The notes under the pieces were generated by a model. The model was not told the DNA's origin and searched no databases. It saw only the letters and a list, made by a program, of their open reading frames with translations. 64,000 nt of DNA, taken from NCBI GenBank assembly GCA_963575645.1, contig OY754473.1, positions 5,704,001 through 5,768,000 on the forward strand. The letters run 5' to 3'. A program made the position numbers and the translations under genes. Shown piece by piece: positions 12,139-24,012 of this stretch; within the stretch, counting starts at the first letter, position 1; each line of letters starts with the position of its first letter. Source of the stretch: Xanthostigma xanthostigma. Lineage: Eukaryota > Arthropoda > Insecta > Raphidioptera > Raphidiidae.

Positions 12139-12286
12139 GTGAGCACTAAGAAAGGATTATCGAAAATACATCCCGTGAGGGGCTCTCCTACTTATTTAAA
12201 ATTCCAAGACTGACTGACTAACCAATAACGCACAGCCTAAACTGATGGATCTAGAGGCATGCAATTTTGTATACAGGAGTTCATTA

Positions 12287-12848
12287 TACGCTAGGAAAGT
12301 ATCTTTGACACGCAACCTTCGCACCATCTCGTGTTTGATTTTTTTAAAAGTGGTTCACCCAAAACTTACAAACACATGGAAACCAGCGTTATTCTTAATT
12401 ATAAAGAAATATTTACGCAAAATGTCAGTAAAAAAACTATATAAATGATATACATTTTTAATTTCCAAATTTTTTAAATCTTATTTTTGTTAACAAAATA
12501 TCAATTATGATATTTTTCATGTATTTAAAAATGATTACAGACGTAAAATAAAACTTAATTACCTTTGACGCCGTACCTACTGCAGCAGTCCATTTTTTCC
12601 CTCTCTAATTCATAAGAAAATCCAAGAAAACGGCGGAATTGTAATTCTGGATGTTTAGTTGGTGTATCTTTACAATCAACAACACAGCACTTCCGATTTG
12701 ATAGCTTTTTCCCCATTTTATTCGACAATTAATCCTTATCAAAATGCACGTATAACATATGACACTAAAGTTTTGACTGAACCAGATTAAAAAAAAAAAA
12801 ACACGAGAGGACGCAAAGTCGCCTGTCAAAAGATACTTTCCTAGCGTA
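12287..12848. mobile_element. TA-flanked foldback MITE
   Basis: TIRs of about 55 bp starting TACGCTAGGAAAGTATCTTT, with TA on each side. The related stretch at 11610-11662 shows the uninterrupted site (GAGTTTCTTATATAACGTAG), supporting insertion at TA. Confidence 0.85.
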
Positions 12849-13474
12849 TATAACGTAGAAAATTCATTCCCTAAGGAAAGTTTCTGACCCCCTCGAAAAA
12901 ATTTAATGTGTTTTAAAGTGGTACTGTATGTCGTCTCAGTCGCGTGCGGAGACGCGGGTAGTGGCTAGTCGCCGAATAATTTGATCAATTCGTTTCCAAA
13001 TAGAAATGGACAGACAGTCATAATGTTTCGTTTGCCGCAGTGATTTGTCTCAGCTCGGTTGCAATATTATTTTGTGAGACACGTCGCGCGTTTAAAAAAA
13101 ATTCATTATAATTTTTAATTAGACATTTGAGTGCTGAACCGGCTTACCAATGAATGAATAATGATTTATTTAATGTTGGATTCAAAAATAGATCCAATCT
13201 TGTTGATTAAATACTGCAGTGGAACAGAAGATTTAACTGTTTTATGAAGTTTTCTTCGGTTCTGCTTTCGTTTTTGAAAGTTTTTGTTTATCATCATATG
13301 AAAATGCGTTATCTAAGTTTTTGTCCGTCTGTCTTGAAACAACGTCAACTTAAATTATACAGGATGCTGCACGAAAATCTTCCCTTCTGAACTCACCATT
13401 TTGATGAAAAATTAATTCAAATTTTCAGATTTTTTTACTACTCGTTATTCCGTTGTTATTTGCAGAGAGTAATA
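12849..13474. other. Spacer
   Basis: Continuation of the repeat hosting the 12287 element, then unassigned AT-rich DNA. Confidence 0.5.
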
Positions 13475-13930
13475 TAGTAGAACATCGATAAGATAAAGCT
13501 CAAGGAAAACGTTGAAAATTTTAATTATCGAGTTTTTTACTTATCGAGAGTTGAAGTTCGAGAGGTTTTGGAAGTTAAATTTTTAACTTAACGATGTTCA
13601 AGTGAAAGACTGAATATTAATAAAGTTCTTGGCAAAACCTTTCGTCTGTATACTTATTCACGATGACTCACAGATAATACTGTTGTTAGAAGATTCTACA
13701 GAACCCATAGTCGTCCCAACAGGGGACACGCGACACTCCACGGACTAGAACAGTTTTGTTACAATACTTTAAGTTATATAAAATATTACTTATCGAGGGC
13801 CAACGCTCAAAATATTTGTTTAAGTTACCAAGATTTTGTGCTTTAAGTAATGGAGCTTTTAGACTTTGAGGGAAAGGAATTCCAAAAATATTTAAATTAC
13901 AGAGGTTTTTAACTTATCGAGCTTGTACTG
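13475..13930. mobile_element. pogo/Tigger-like MITE
   Basis: Ends AGTAGAACATCGATAAG and (complement) CAGTACAAGCTCGATAAG, resembling the CAGTAGAACCTCGATAAG ends of pogo/Tigger elements, with TA at the flanks. Several internal TTATCGAG motifs. No transposase. Confidence 0.7.
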
Positions 13931-14529
13931 TATTAGGATAATGGGATATCATTCTTGTGGTTGATTCATTTTGAAATTAATTTAGCTCTCGCTGGCAGAC
14001 TTTTTTGTCGAGGCGTAAGAAATATAAAATTTCGAACGCAGTCAAAGTTAGACTAAATATTTTATATTGTTTTTCTTTTTTTTTTGCGAATCAAAGCGTC
14101 GAGTCATTTTTGTCTCGGATAGTAATTGATAAAACGCTACTAGACACTGCTTCCGGAACGCCGCCGCGATGTGGGAGCTTGCGGTGACCATTTGCTCTCA
14201 CGCTCCAATTAAACGGGCGTTAAAACCAAACCGTTTTTTTAAAACAATTTTTTTTTACCATTCGTGAATATTTTTGACTGAGCAATAATCGTGAGAAACA
14301 AACGACTAACAATTTATTAAAACGAACGGTAATGGTTGTCATTTGTTTGTTTGAATTTTGATAACGCGGTAAGTTCTGATGTCGTTTGTGTTTGCGACTG
14401 TCATTTTTTATTTTGATGTTTCGCCCAGCCTTCTCGATCGACATTATTAATTTTCGTATGTAACAAACCAGCCGTGAGAAGTATTTAAGTGAGTTTGATT
14501 AATTCAATTCGACCGGATATCATCCGGTG
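13931..14529. other. Spacer
   Basis: Nothing recognised. Confidence 0.5.
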
Positions 14530-15129
14530 TATATTAAATATATATTAATACGCTAAGGTTAAAGATGTTTGCCTCCCTTTTTAAAAAAACCTCACAATTT
14601 CTCCACATAAATTATATATCATTTTACAGATAATTGCTTGCTCTACTGACATCGACAACTAAAAAATTTATCATTGCTTTTGTTTTTGTAAATTAATTAA
14701 AATACAGCAACGCTGAACAACGTCTGCCATCTGACGGCTTTAATTTTGAAACAACGTCAACACTTCGATCTGTCATCTGACCTTCATATTGTAATACAAC
14801 AGACACAATACTGCATACTGCCATCTAACGGCTTTAAATTTGAAACAGCGAGCAACGCTAAACAACGTCACAGCAATGCTGCATGATGCCATCTGACGGC
14901 TTAGCTCAACGCTTTTGCTACTTGCGCCTCTATATGACAATTTTAGTAAAATATTTCTTCGATCTGTCATCTGAGCTTCATATTGTAATACAACAAAAAG
15001 AAGAACGTTATAAGCAGTGTGCAAAATTAGAAACGAATTGAATACCTGCAATCATATTTAAAAAATAATTTTGTGAAGTGATAATTATTATACTTATTTA
15101 GTGCGAATAATTCGCACAGGTGACACTAG
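14530..15129 (+). mobile_element. Helitron family C, copy 2
   Basis: About 600 bp; 3' hairpin GTGCGAATAATTCGCAC and CTAG|T at 15126-15129. The 5' tip has drifted. Its minus strand carries a 92-codon open frame also seen in copies 5 and 6. Confidence 0.8.
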
Positions 15130-15294
15130 TTGTTATTAGTATGTTTTTGCAGTGAAACTTCTTCAATTTAGTGAGTTTGAATCACCTCGACACTGAATTC
15201 AAACATGAAACGCTAGGGATAAGTTGTCTTGCACTTAAATTGCCACACACGCTCGGCTAAAACGACACGCCTGGCAACCCTATTAATGTAGATA

Positions 15295-15778
15295 CTAGTG
15301 TGACCTGTGCGAATTATTCGCACTAAATAAGTATAATAATTATCACTTTACAAAATTATTTTTTAAATATGATTGCAGGTATTCAATTCGTTTCTAATTT
15401 TTGAACACTGCTTATAACGTTCTTCTTTTTGTTGTATTACAATATGAAGCTCAGATGACAGATCGGAGAAATATTTTACTAAAATTGTCATATAGAGGCG
15501 CAAGTAGCAAAAGCGTTGAGCTAAGCCGTCAGATGGCATCATGCAGCATTGCTGTGACGTTGTTCAGCGTTGCTCGGTGTTTTGAAATTAAAGCCGTTAG
15601 ATGGCAGTATTAATTAATTTACAAAAACAAAAGCAATAATAAATTTTTTAGTTGTCGATGTCAGTAGAGCAAGCAATTATCTGTAAAATGATATATAATT
15701 TATGTGGAGAAATTGTGTGGTTTTTTCTAAAAAGGGAGGCAAACATCTTAACCTTAGCGTATTAATACCTATATATGA
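15295..15778 (-). mobile_element. Helitron family C, copy 3
   Basis: Inverted relative to copy 2 and only 165 bp from it, tail to tail. CTAG (complement) at 15295-15298, 5' TCATATATA (complement) ending at 15778 and flanked by T. Internally deleted. Confidence 0.8.
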
Positions 15779-15783
15779 TATAC

Positions 15784-16548
15784 TATTTCTTTTTCTTCAT
15801 ATTTCGATTGAAAGTACATACTTTCGGCATCAATTCTAAGTTTAACATTTGCGCATTGGTGGGATTACACGCACCAATGCGTGAAGTTCGTACGTTCGGG
15901 TGGTAGTAAAGAAAAAAATATCCTATCAACTGTTGTTTAGATGTTGTTTCCATAGCAACCCTATTACATTTTAGCTAATAGTCGCGATCAGCTGTCATTC
16001 GTGTTTTTACGTATAATCTCAAAGCTGCTTGCTTGGAATGTATCTGTGTTTTTATGTAATTAATAAGTAATTAATTAATTTAATAAGCGTACTTACGACC
16101 GAGGTATAGAGAAAAATAGTACTTATACACCACACTGGTCACTGGCCGAAAGTGTGATAACTTGCCCTGCCGAGGGCAAGATATCACACTTTCGGCCAGT
16201 GTGGTATATACTATTTTTTTTCACACCTCGATCGTAAGTACGCTTATTAAATTAATCAATTACGTATTAATTACATAAAAACACAGATAAATTCCAAGCA
16301 AGCAGCTTTGAAGTTGTACGTAAAAACACGAATGACAGCTGATCGCGACTATTAGCTAAAGTGTAATAGGGTTGCTATGGAAACGACATCTAAACAACAG
16401 TTGATCGGTTGTTTTTGCTTTACGACCGCCCGAACGTACGAACTTCTCGCATTAGTGTTTGTAATCCCACCAAGGAGTAAATGTTAGACTTTCTGCCTTA
16501 CAATTGATGCCGAAAGTAAGCACGTTCGATCGAGGTATGAAGAAAACA
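15784..16548. mobile_element. Large foldback element (about 765 bp)
   Basis: Two arms of about 370 bp in inverted orientation, from TTTCTTTTTCTTCATA on the left to its counterpart ending near 16548. Shared marks are CTTTCGGCATCAATT (about 15821 and complement near 16502) and CAGCTGTCATTCGTGTTTTT. The core at 16131-16205 is a near-perfect hairpin around CTTGCCCTGCCGAGGGCAAG. Confidence 0.85.
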
Positions 16549-16897
16549 CAATTTGGATGAAATCCTCGTCTCTGCTCTCTCCGACTGTAAAACGAAGCGC
16601 TCTCGAAGAAAGAGTTACGCGTTGCATATAGATAAGAATGGATTGTGCAATGCAAAGTGCATAATGCAATTCCCACAGCTTTTCTGCCGTCAGCGAATTC
16701 TTCTATAGACACCGTTTATTATAATATATAAATAGAGTCTTTTAATTACATTACCTGGCGCATTTCTGTATGTCTGAATTCACTCACTTAGCGCTCTAAT
16801 GACTTTTTTTTTTAAAGACGTGTTCACATACAGGGTGTTTCTGTTTTTATTAATTTAACCACGGGGACTAGAGTGGGCGTTGATTCAACGAACTAGT

Positions 16898-16898
<1 letters not shown>
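16549..16898. other. Spacer
   Basis: Nothing recognised. Confidence 0.5.

Positions 16899-16980
<82 letters not shown>
16899..16980. repeat. (AG)n microsatellite
   Basis: About 41 uninterrupted AG units. CGAACTAGTTA occurs on both sides (about 16889 and 17027). Confidence 0.95.
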
Positions 16981-16985
<5 letters not shown>

Positions 16986-17105
16986 GAATTATAGACGCTC
17001 AACAGCTGAGGTCATCCGCGTCTATACGAACTAGTTAAATTAACCGTTAAATATATACGGATATAAATACGGATATATACGGATCGAGAGCTTTTTAGTG
17101 TGCTT

Positions 17106-17475
17106 TATTAAAAGTGCAACTTGCATCCGGACGAAAGCCGGACCGACCAGTTAGGTATTACAATATTGTATTGTCATCGGAACTATGTACGTATGCAAAA
17201 TTTCAGCTCAATCGGATAACTGGAAGTAGTTGAAATGCGATTTGCATCCGGATTAAAGCCGGACCGATCAGTTAGGTATTAGTATTGTATTGTCATCGGA
17301 ACTATGTACGTATGCAAAATTTCAGCTCAATCGGATAACGGGAAGTAGTTAAAATGCGATTTGCATCCGGATTAAAGCCGGACCGACCAGTTAGGTATTA
17401 CAATATTGTATTGTCATCGGAACTACGTACGTATGCAAAATTTCAGCTCAATCGGATAACGGGAAGTGGGTCAAA
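17106..17475 (+). repeat. Tandem repeat, three units of about 120 bp
   Basis: Each unit carries TTGCATCCGGA, AAGCCGGACCGA and TTTCAGCTCAATCGGATAAC. After the third unit the sequence runs into CAGACAGACACCGGGACAG and AAATAAAAGCTTGTAATAAT, which looks like a retroelement or Helitron tail. The family is not identified. Confidence 0.85.
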
Positions 17476-17679
17476 TTTAACTTGCAAGATTTGATTTCAT
17501 ACAGACAGACACCGGGACAGATGAAACTAAATAAAAGCTTGTAATAATCGTTCGTTTCATGTCATGTCATTTTATTAGGTATGTTCCAAGCAGCCTGCGC
17601 AGAGAACGGACACGAAACCGCCACCGTCTTGCGCAGTAGCTACTGCGCATATTATATTCAGTTTACACCTTATTGTTTA

Positions 17680-18229
17680 TGTTATGGACTATGTGATTAA
17701 TCAGGGCATTGTGTATAATGCCCGGGCAATATGAATAATGACAAGTCAAATCGGGCCATGTAATAAATAATCATTAAAACTTCATTATTTATTACAGTGC
17801 CCAGTCATTATGAATACCTATTGCTATTTGATAATTTAAATACATTTGGCAAGACGTGGGGAGCAGGGACAAATATGTGATACGCACTAGCCAATCAGAG
17901 CACGCAACTCATCCCCTGCTCACAAAAGAGCGTATTTTACAATATTTTTTCGTTTTGAGGTTCCCTGAACCCAAAAACATATTTTTAATTTAAGATTGAT
18001 CATCTTAAAAAAAAAACTAATATTCGTTTTATATTGTATGTCAACATTAAAATAATTTAATAAAAATATCTTTTAATTATTCTGCTTAATAGGTGAAGGG
18101 CATTATTCATAATGTCAGGTCAATTTAATTATTTGAATAGTTTTTATCACACTGCCCTCTCATATTGGGCATTTTTCAAACTGCCCGGACATTATGAATA
18201 ATGCCCTATTTATCGCTTGGTCCATAACA
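17680..18229. mobile_element. 550-bp TIR element with TTTA duplication
   Basis: Ends TGTTATGGAC and GTCCATAACA; TTTA at 17676-17679 and 18230-18233. Several internal AATAATGCCC-like motifs in both orientations. The superfamily is not assigned. Confidence 0.7.
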
Positions 18230-18523
18230 TTTACATTTAACGGCAAATTTGTGAATACCTGTTTTGAACCTGAATCAGGAAACGTTCAATTAGCAAAGCC
18301 GTATAGGTTATTGGGTAATCTGAGTAATAAAATTTTATTACCACACTACTTCTGGTTGGAAAGAAGGGTTTTATTGGCAATTAGTACCTATTAAGCCAAC
18401 ATAAATGACGTTTAACTTTTTGGATTTTCCCTTTTTAAGTAAAACTCCACGAAATTTCACTTTGAGCTACAAAAAATGTTTTGATATTGTTTGGTTTTTA
18501 TTTGCAGGAACCCATTTAAAAAT

Positions 18524-18777
18524 CTAGCGACCTGGTCCGGCTTCGCCCGAATTTGTATATAGACTGCAACTTTTTAGTCGTCGAGTTACGCTGCAAAATT
18601 GTTCTCCGTGAAAGGCGCTTTTTATTGTACCGCAATAATGTATAGTCTATGTCCATCCTGAAGGTCCATTCTAAATATTGGTGAAAAAATTTTTTAAATC
18701 GGATGAGTAGTTTCGGAGTTTACCTACGTCTTACATCCAAACGAACAAACTTTCCATCTTTATAATATTAGTATAGA
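18524..18777 (-). mobile_element. Helitron family B, copy 3
   Basis: CTAG (complement) at 18524-18527, hairpin region CCGGCTTCGCCCG, and the 5' tip TCTATACTAATATTATAAAG on the minus strand. Confidence 0.8.
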
Positions 18778-18780
18778 ACT

Positions 18781-19110
18781 TTAGATAGATAGATAGATTT
18801 TATTTAGCACATAATAGTACAGTTTTGTACATGTGACGGCAAAACATAAAAAAATATGAACATTCCAAGTAGATTATAGAATCTTTTTTTTAATTTGATA
18901 GTTTCAAAAATTCATCAATATTATAATAACAGTTTGGAGTTAAAAATGATTTCAGCATATTTTTTTAATTTTTCCAATTTTAAAATTTTGAAGTCAAGAG
19001 GTTATTTATTGTAGAGTTTAAGGGAAACATAAAACGTTAAGATAGTGGCTGAATATATGGAAGTGTAAAGGCCAATAAGCTTATGAAAAAGGGTACCTTT
19101 CTTTAAATAT
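18781..19110 (-). repeat. Probable LINE 3' tail, antisense
   Basis: Begins with a TAGA repeat and TTTATTTAGCACA, the reverse of a short-repeat LINE tail. No reverse-transcriptase residues are readable. 19111-19560 is unassigned AT-rich DNA. Confidence 0.4.
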
Positions 19111-19560
19111 TTATATTATTATTATTTATATATTGTGTTGCATTACGTAATATTATCAAAGCATATTTCGTTTATGGTATTTTATTACGTAACATTTTAT
19201 TATGCAGGTATTATTATATTTACCTGTATCCAGCCGAGAGGATTTTGCTAATTATACAAATCATGAAAACAATAACTTTAAACTCTTTCTAGAAAATCTG
19301 AAAGTAAGACCTCTTAAAACAAGAAGTACAACGGTTAATTTAAAAATGGCCTACTCGATTTTGACAAAATAAGTTGTGATCTGGCGATATTTTTAGCATG
19401 GTCGTATTTTATCATTCCAAAACTCCACAAGTGAAAAATGAGTTACTTAAGTCAAAATTCGTGTTTTCAGTATTTCCCCAATTTAGTCTCCGTAAAAACG
19501 AACTAAGATGTTGAACACGTTTGACATCATTTTTTTTACAATATATATTTTAATCTACAT

Positions 19561-19910
19561 TCTACTAATATTAAAGCTGAAGAGTTTGTTTGTTTGTTTG
19601 AACGCGGTAATCTCAGGAACTACTGGTTCGAATTGAAAAATTGTTTTTTGTTGGATAGCCCATTTATCGTGGAAGGCTATAGGGTATATAATATCACGCT
19701 ACGACCAATAGGAGCGGAGCATCAATGAAAAATGTTGCAAAATGTATCTCAAAATTTGTCCGTCCGACAAAATCTTTGGAACGGTAACTCCGATCATCAT
19801 GAAATTTGGACACAACATTCATCTCGGTAAACAAAGATGAACGTGCGTACTCATATCCCTCCCCCATTCGTTTATTGGCATCGGGGTGAAACCGGGCGGG
19901 ACCGCTATAG
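19561..19910 (+). mobile_element. Helitron family A, copy 2
   Basis: Runs from TCTACTAATATTAAAGCTGA to GGGTGAAACCGGGCGGGACC; the terminal CTAG has become CTATAG. Confidence 0.8.
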
Positions 19911-20103
19911 TATAAACTATAAAAAGTGTAATTATTTTGCGAACATCGAAAACACTCTCGATCTGTTATTTTTATGGTAATATCGTTAGAACTTTTCGAA
20001 ACACGTCGTTCAAAAATTATTTTCATAAAAATGACATGAAATCATTTGTATTGATCAGTTGAGACTTTGATGGCTTGTAGTTGGTGGCACGATCGAATTC
20101 TTG

Positions 20104-20692
20104 AGCGGCCTACACACCTTGATACAAGCTTGAAGCTGCGATGCAGGTATCGAGTCTTATGTTTCATGATGCAAGTAGCAGTGTGTGTAGTACTGAATCA
20201 CGTATTTGGCATCAGTTGCGGCTTGCAGCGATGCAGAGTCTGGTATCCTATTTTCGTCGGCGAGCCACGACGCCGAGTCGGTGATGCCGATGCAAGTTTC
20301 AGCGTGTATAGGATTGCGTCGATGCCAAGACGATATTAATTTATTTTCTCGCGCCATTTTAGAGGTTACTTTGTTGTTTGTGTGTGAAATTCCATATGAT
20401 GGAAAGTGATCGTGTATTTTGGGAAGAGTTCATAAACATTTATCATCCGCATACGTGGCTTTGGAATACAAATGTACTTTTAGCTCTTCCAATAAAGCAT
20501 TTGAATAACGTTTTCTTTCTCTAAACAGACTAAACCGTCTTTTTGACCATTTCTTTTCTTTTTATGGAGTATAAAGAGTGCCCCAACTACTGCTAATAAA
20601 ACTGGTGTTGGCAAAACGTAGATACCTCATTTTATTCGTTAAGCACTAGGTACCTAGAGCATCGCAGCTTGTATCAAGGTGTGTAGGCCGCT
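20104..20692. mobile_element. TIR element O, possibly Harbinger-type
   Basis: TIRs AGCGGCCTACACACCTTGAT over about 35 bp. Flanks TTG (left) and TTA (right) could be a drifted 3-bp duplication. The interior is GC-rich with repeated GATGC motifs; the ORFs within are not convincing. Confidence 0.75.
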
Positions 20693-20695
20693 TTA

Positions 20696-21267
20696 GAGAC
20701 GCGTCGACCTGTTTAGGTGACTTGGGGCAAAAAAGGGACGAAATTTGAACGACACATAGAAAATCAACTAGCGGCATCTCTCGACTTATTAGCCATAAAT
20801 ATAGTTATTATCGTTAGAACATCGAGTTATAAATCAAGTGATTAAAATCGTCTCTTGTTATTACTGTCAACTGTATATATGCATATTAAATGGCTCTTTT
20901 CAAACGATATACGTCACACGATAACCTTATATACAGGGTGGTCATATAGATATAATATAATCATATAAAAGTAAATCACTTACCTATGGATACCTACCGA
21001 TATGATAATTATTTAATATTATTTTTTATCTTATTTAAACATTTTCTTTTTTTAATATTATTTTCTTCTATTCTTACACTGGAATTGTTCCCACAGTATT
21101 GACATGGCTGATTATGTCAGAGGATGTAGAGGCCAATAAACCATATATTAAAAAAAAAAAAAATACAGGGTGGTTTGGAAATTACGACGAGAATTCTGAA
21201 TGCGCATTCCTAGCGGAATTTCGAATCGGAAAGCCATTATTTCCAGTCTCCGTTTCAGACCGTTTGG
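20696..21267. other. Spacer
   Basis: Unassigned AT-rich DNA; two ACAGGGTGGT motifs near 20934 and 21165. Confidence 0.5.
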
Positions 21268-21275
21268 CGTCGAGG

Positions 21276-22460
21276 CCGGATTAAGACTCCTTGATGCCCT
21301 AAGCATTTCTTGCTTATGGGCCCCATTTCTAATATGTTCAGTTTATAAAAAAAATCAAATTGATAGAAAAAAGTTAAGAAGCATAAATTTTTAGGAAAAA
21401 ATTGAATTTTACAATCAATGCTCTCATTGAACATTTGGCTGTCTATAGACATTTTTGTACAATTAAGGAGGTTGAGCCGTTTTACGAAGATAATGAAAAA
21501 AATCTGAAATAAAGTTTTTTTAATAGATTTTTTTATGACAAAATTTTCTGTAAAAAATCCAAAATCATTAGGAGATTTATAAAGATAAAAATAAAAAAAA
21601 AAAACTTTTACATGTAGTCTTATGGAAAATCTGTCAACCTAGCATGCAAACGGTACATTTTAATTTTTTGCAAATAATCAAATAATGTCAGCAGTTCCAA
21701 AAACTAACTATGTAAAGCATTGATGTCTTACGCATATTTTAATATTTTTTCCAATTTAATTAGGAGACTTTTAATCAATAAAAGAAATTATTAAACCTTA
21801 ACACTTTTCGATTATGGACTTTTATTCTTGACAATTTTAACTGAATTTTCAACTTTTTGATGATTAAGTTTTAATTTTTATTACTTCTAATTTCTTTTTT
21901 TAATTATTTACTGCAAAAAATCTATAAAAAATAGATATTTACATAAATTTATTATATCTAACTTAATTTTGTACAAAAAATTCAAAAGTTAGTCCATTAA
22001 GTAAAATACTGAAATAATTAATTAATATAAAAAAAAATGTTTATTTATGCCTTTATGACAATAATTTATTGGTATCATCAACTTATAACCTTTTGTAAAA
22101 ATTTATTATGGAAAAGTTCCCATTTAGAATTCGACTTACTTTTGATTGGGACTGTAACGCATCAACCTCCTTAATAGAAAAAAAGTTTCTAAACTTTAAA
22201 ATTAAAAAAATTGAACCCTTAAGATAATATAATGTTTTTTCCGTTTTCATTTTCAAAAATAAATTATTTATTTTTAACTTTTATACTTCTAAAGACATAC
22301 CAAGTATAGATCAAGTTTTTGAGAACATGACAAAAAGAAAAAAAATTGTTGACACGGTTTAGTGAGGTACTTTTCATTTCTGAGTTGTGCTTCTTGGTGC
22401 CCCCTGAGACGTGATGCCCTAAGCAATTGCTTAATTGGCTTATAGGTTAATCTGGCACTG
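21276..22460. mobile_element. hAT-like MITE with 8-bp TSD cgtcgagg, hosting element D
   Basis: Same family as 11671-12138. Perfect cgtcgagg at 21268-21275 and 22461-22468. The right end is complete (TTAATCTGGCACTG), but the left begins CCGGATTAAG, lacking the terminal five bases. Element D (21467-22170) is inserted within it. Confidence 0.85.
21467..22170. mobile_element. Element D, copy 1
   Basis: 704 bp, ends GGAGGTTG and CAACCTCC, flanked by TTAA on both sides; equally readable as TA flanks with longer ends. No ORF. Matches 56219-56919 and 60915-61617. Confidence 0.85.
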
Positions 22461-22713
22461 CGTCGAGGCTGGTTTTGCCGCTAGATTTTTGCTTGCTATC
22501 GCGGGATTTCTAGAGGGTTTTTGGAGCGCGCAGAGTAACATTTCGAATGTTAACAAAAATGATCGTTTATATTATAGTCTAAGATCCGGTATTCGAAATA
22601 TAAACCCTCATCTGTTATTTTATGATGACAAAGATTATATGTTAGCTAATATATACATTGATAAATAGCGTACCGATGCTGTTAAATTAAATAAATTCTA
22701 ATTGACTGTTTTG

Positions 22714-22954
22714 GATCAACTTCCCCGATTTGTTAATCATAAAAATCGAGCCTGAAATGAGAGAATATGACACAAAGAATTGGAGTAAACCATTGATTCT
22801 ATACATAAATATAGATCATCCACATAAACATATCTTGTAAATAGTTGTGTTCTGTGTGTACTTTGAGTTGATTTGTTTTGTCAACATTTTATTTGTGTCA
22901 TATTCTCTGATTTTAGGCTCGATTTTTATGATTAACAAATCGGGGAAGTTGATC
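22714..22954. mobile_element. 241-bp MITE with about 60-bp TIRs
   Basis: GATCAACTTCCCCGATTTGT begins one end and its complement ends the other; pairing continues to TATGACACAAA. It ends 75 bp before the first exon seen. Confidence 0.85.
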
Positions 22955-23029
22955 GAAAAAAGTTAATTAATTTTCGAAGTTAATGAGCTTAGTTGTCGAA
23001 CGTCTATAATCTGTATTTTTCTTTTGCAG

Positions 23030-23196
23030 TCGGCTCTGCCGTCGTACGAGGAGGCGATTCGCGAGAGGACCAACGGCGGCGGCCTGTTGTCCTGCAGACC
23101 GCATCGGCCACACTGGCCCGCTCTGGGAGCGAACCGACGCTCCAGGGCTCCGGTGCCACCGACACCTGCTGATATCGTGACACGCCAAAGCTCTTG
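23030..23196 (+). CDS. Internal coding exon, LPxY-motif protein (exon a of three seen)
   Basis: A 167-bp, GC-rich exon in AT-rich surroundings. It is preceded by a T-rich tract and CAG and followed by a perfect donor GTGAGT. The frame starts with a whole codon and encodes 55 residues plus two bases (TG) of a Cys codon finished in the next exon. It begins SALPSYEEAIRERT, then has a Gly run, an Arg/His/Pro-rich middle and a PVPPTP stretch. LPSYEEA is an LPxY form of the PY motif that binds WW domains of Nedd4-type ubiquitin ligases; insect Commissureless has a closely similar LPSYDEA. That likeness is short and many membrane-protein tails carry PSYEEA, so no name is given. The open phase at the 5' side means more coding exons lie upstream, none of which I could identify. 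A role in trafficking or ubiquitin-dependent sorting is inference from the motif only. Confidence 0.85.
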
Positions 23197-23273
23197 GTGA
23201 GTCATTTTTGATCAAGTGATATCTTTGCGCTCATCGAATTTATCGACCCCGGGTCTGGATGTTTATTATGCGC

Positions 23274-23657
23274 TTCTGATGGCCATATTCGCCGAACGTA
23301 TACAAGTAGTTATTTATTCGGTACCTACATTTGTTCTTCAGGTCGCTATTCCTCCGATAAATAGCGATAATTCAATTCACCAACCATAATTATGTTTGTA
23401 CAAATTCTCGGGTATTAATATTTACTCGCCTGATAAAATAATAATGGCCGCCACATAGATCATTATACCTAACCTATAAACGTGGAGTATTATATCTACA
23501 CTTTGCTCTTGTGAATTTATTTATGTGTTGTTTATTAACCTTTTGTTGAAGTGTTTAGTTGTAAAACATTAAAGTTAGTGGAAGTTTTGTGTGCAATTGA
23601 GGATAAAACATTATTATGACGTATACACTAACGCCATCGGTCGGATTTTTGGGTGAA
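23274..23657. repeat. Segment N, intron copy
   Basis: About 385 bp, close to 36563-36953, starting TCTGATGGCCAT and ending GGATTTTTGGGTGAAC. This copy lies just inside the 18-kb intron and has no evident Helitron ends. Confidence 0.8.
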
Positions 23658-24012
23658 CGTCAAAATATTCAACAAAAAGAGCAAGGACTATAGTGAAGTG
23701 TATATTTATTCTTTAATTAACCTGTCTACCTGATATTTTGCGTGCTGAATGGAAAATAAATTTTATTCTAATGAATAAATTTGTTCCAAGATTAGTAACT
23801 TCTATCTTTAATAGTGCTCGGTGAATATGGGCATAAAAGTTATAATCCGGTCCGAAAAAATGCATTTTGTGTGCGTAATTGTTACTAATTAGCGTCATCG
23901 ATTAATTAACAAATTGGAATGCTTCATGCAGTTTTTAACTTCGTGGAATTTTTATCACCTTTCATTATTTTACTTCTTGACTTGGAAGTCTTAAAAGTGG
24001 TGTACAGGATGA
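23658..24012. other. Spacer
   Basis: Nothing recognised. Confidence 0.5.

Noticed and set aside
20067..20409. Overlapping ORFs on both strands
   Set aside because: Within GC-rich TIR element O; open frames in several phases at once indicate composition, not coding.
22963..23215. Minus-strand ORFs over exon a
   Set aside because: Shadow of the exon on the other strand, no splice or phase support.
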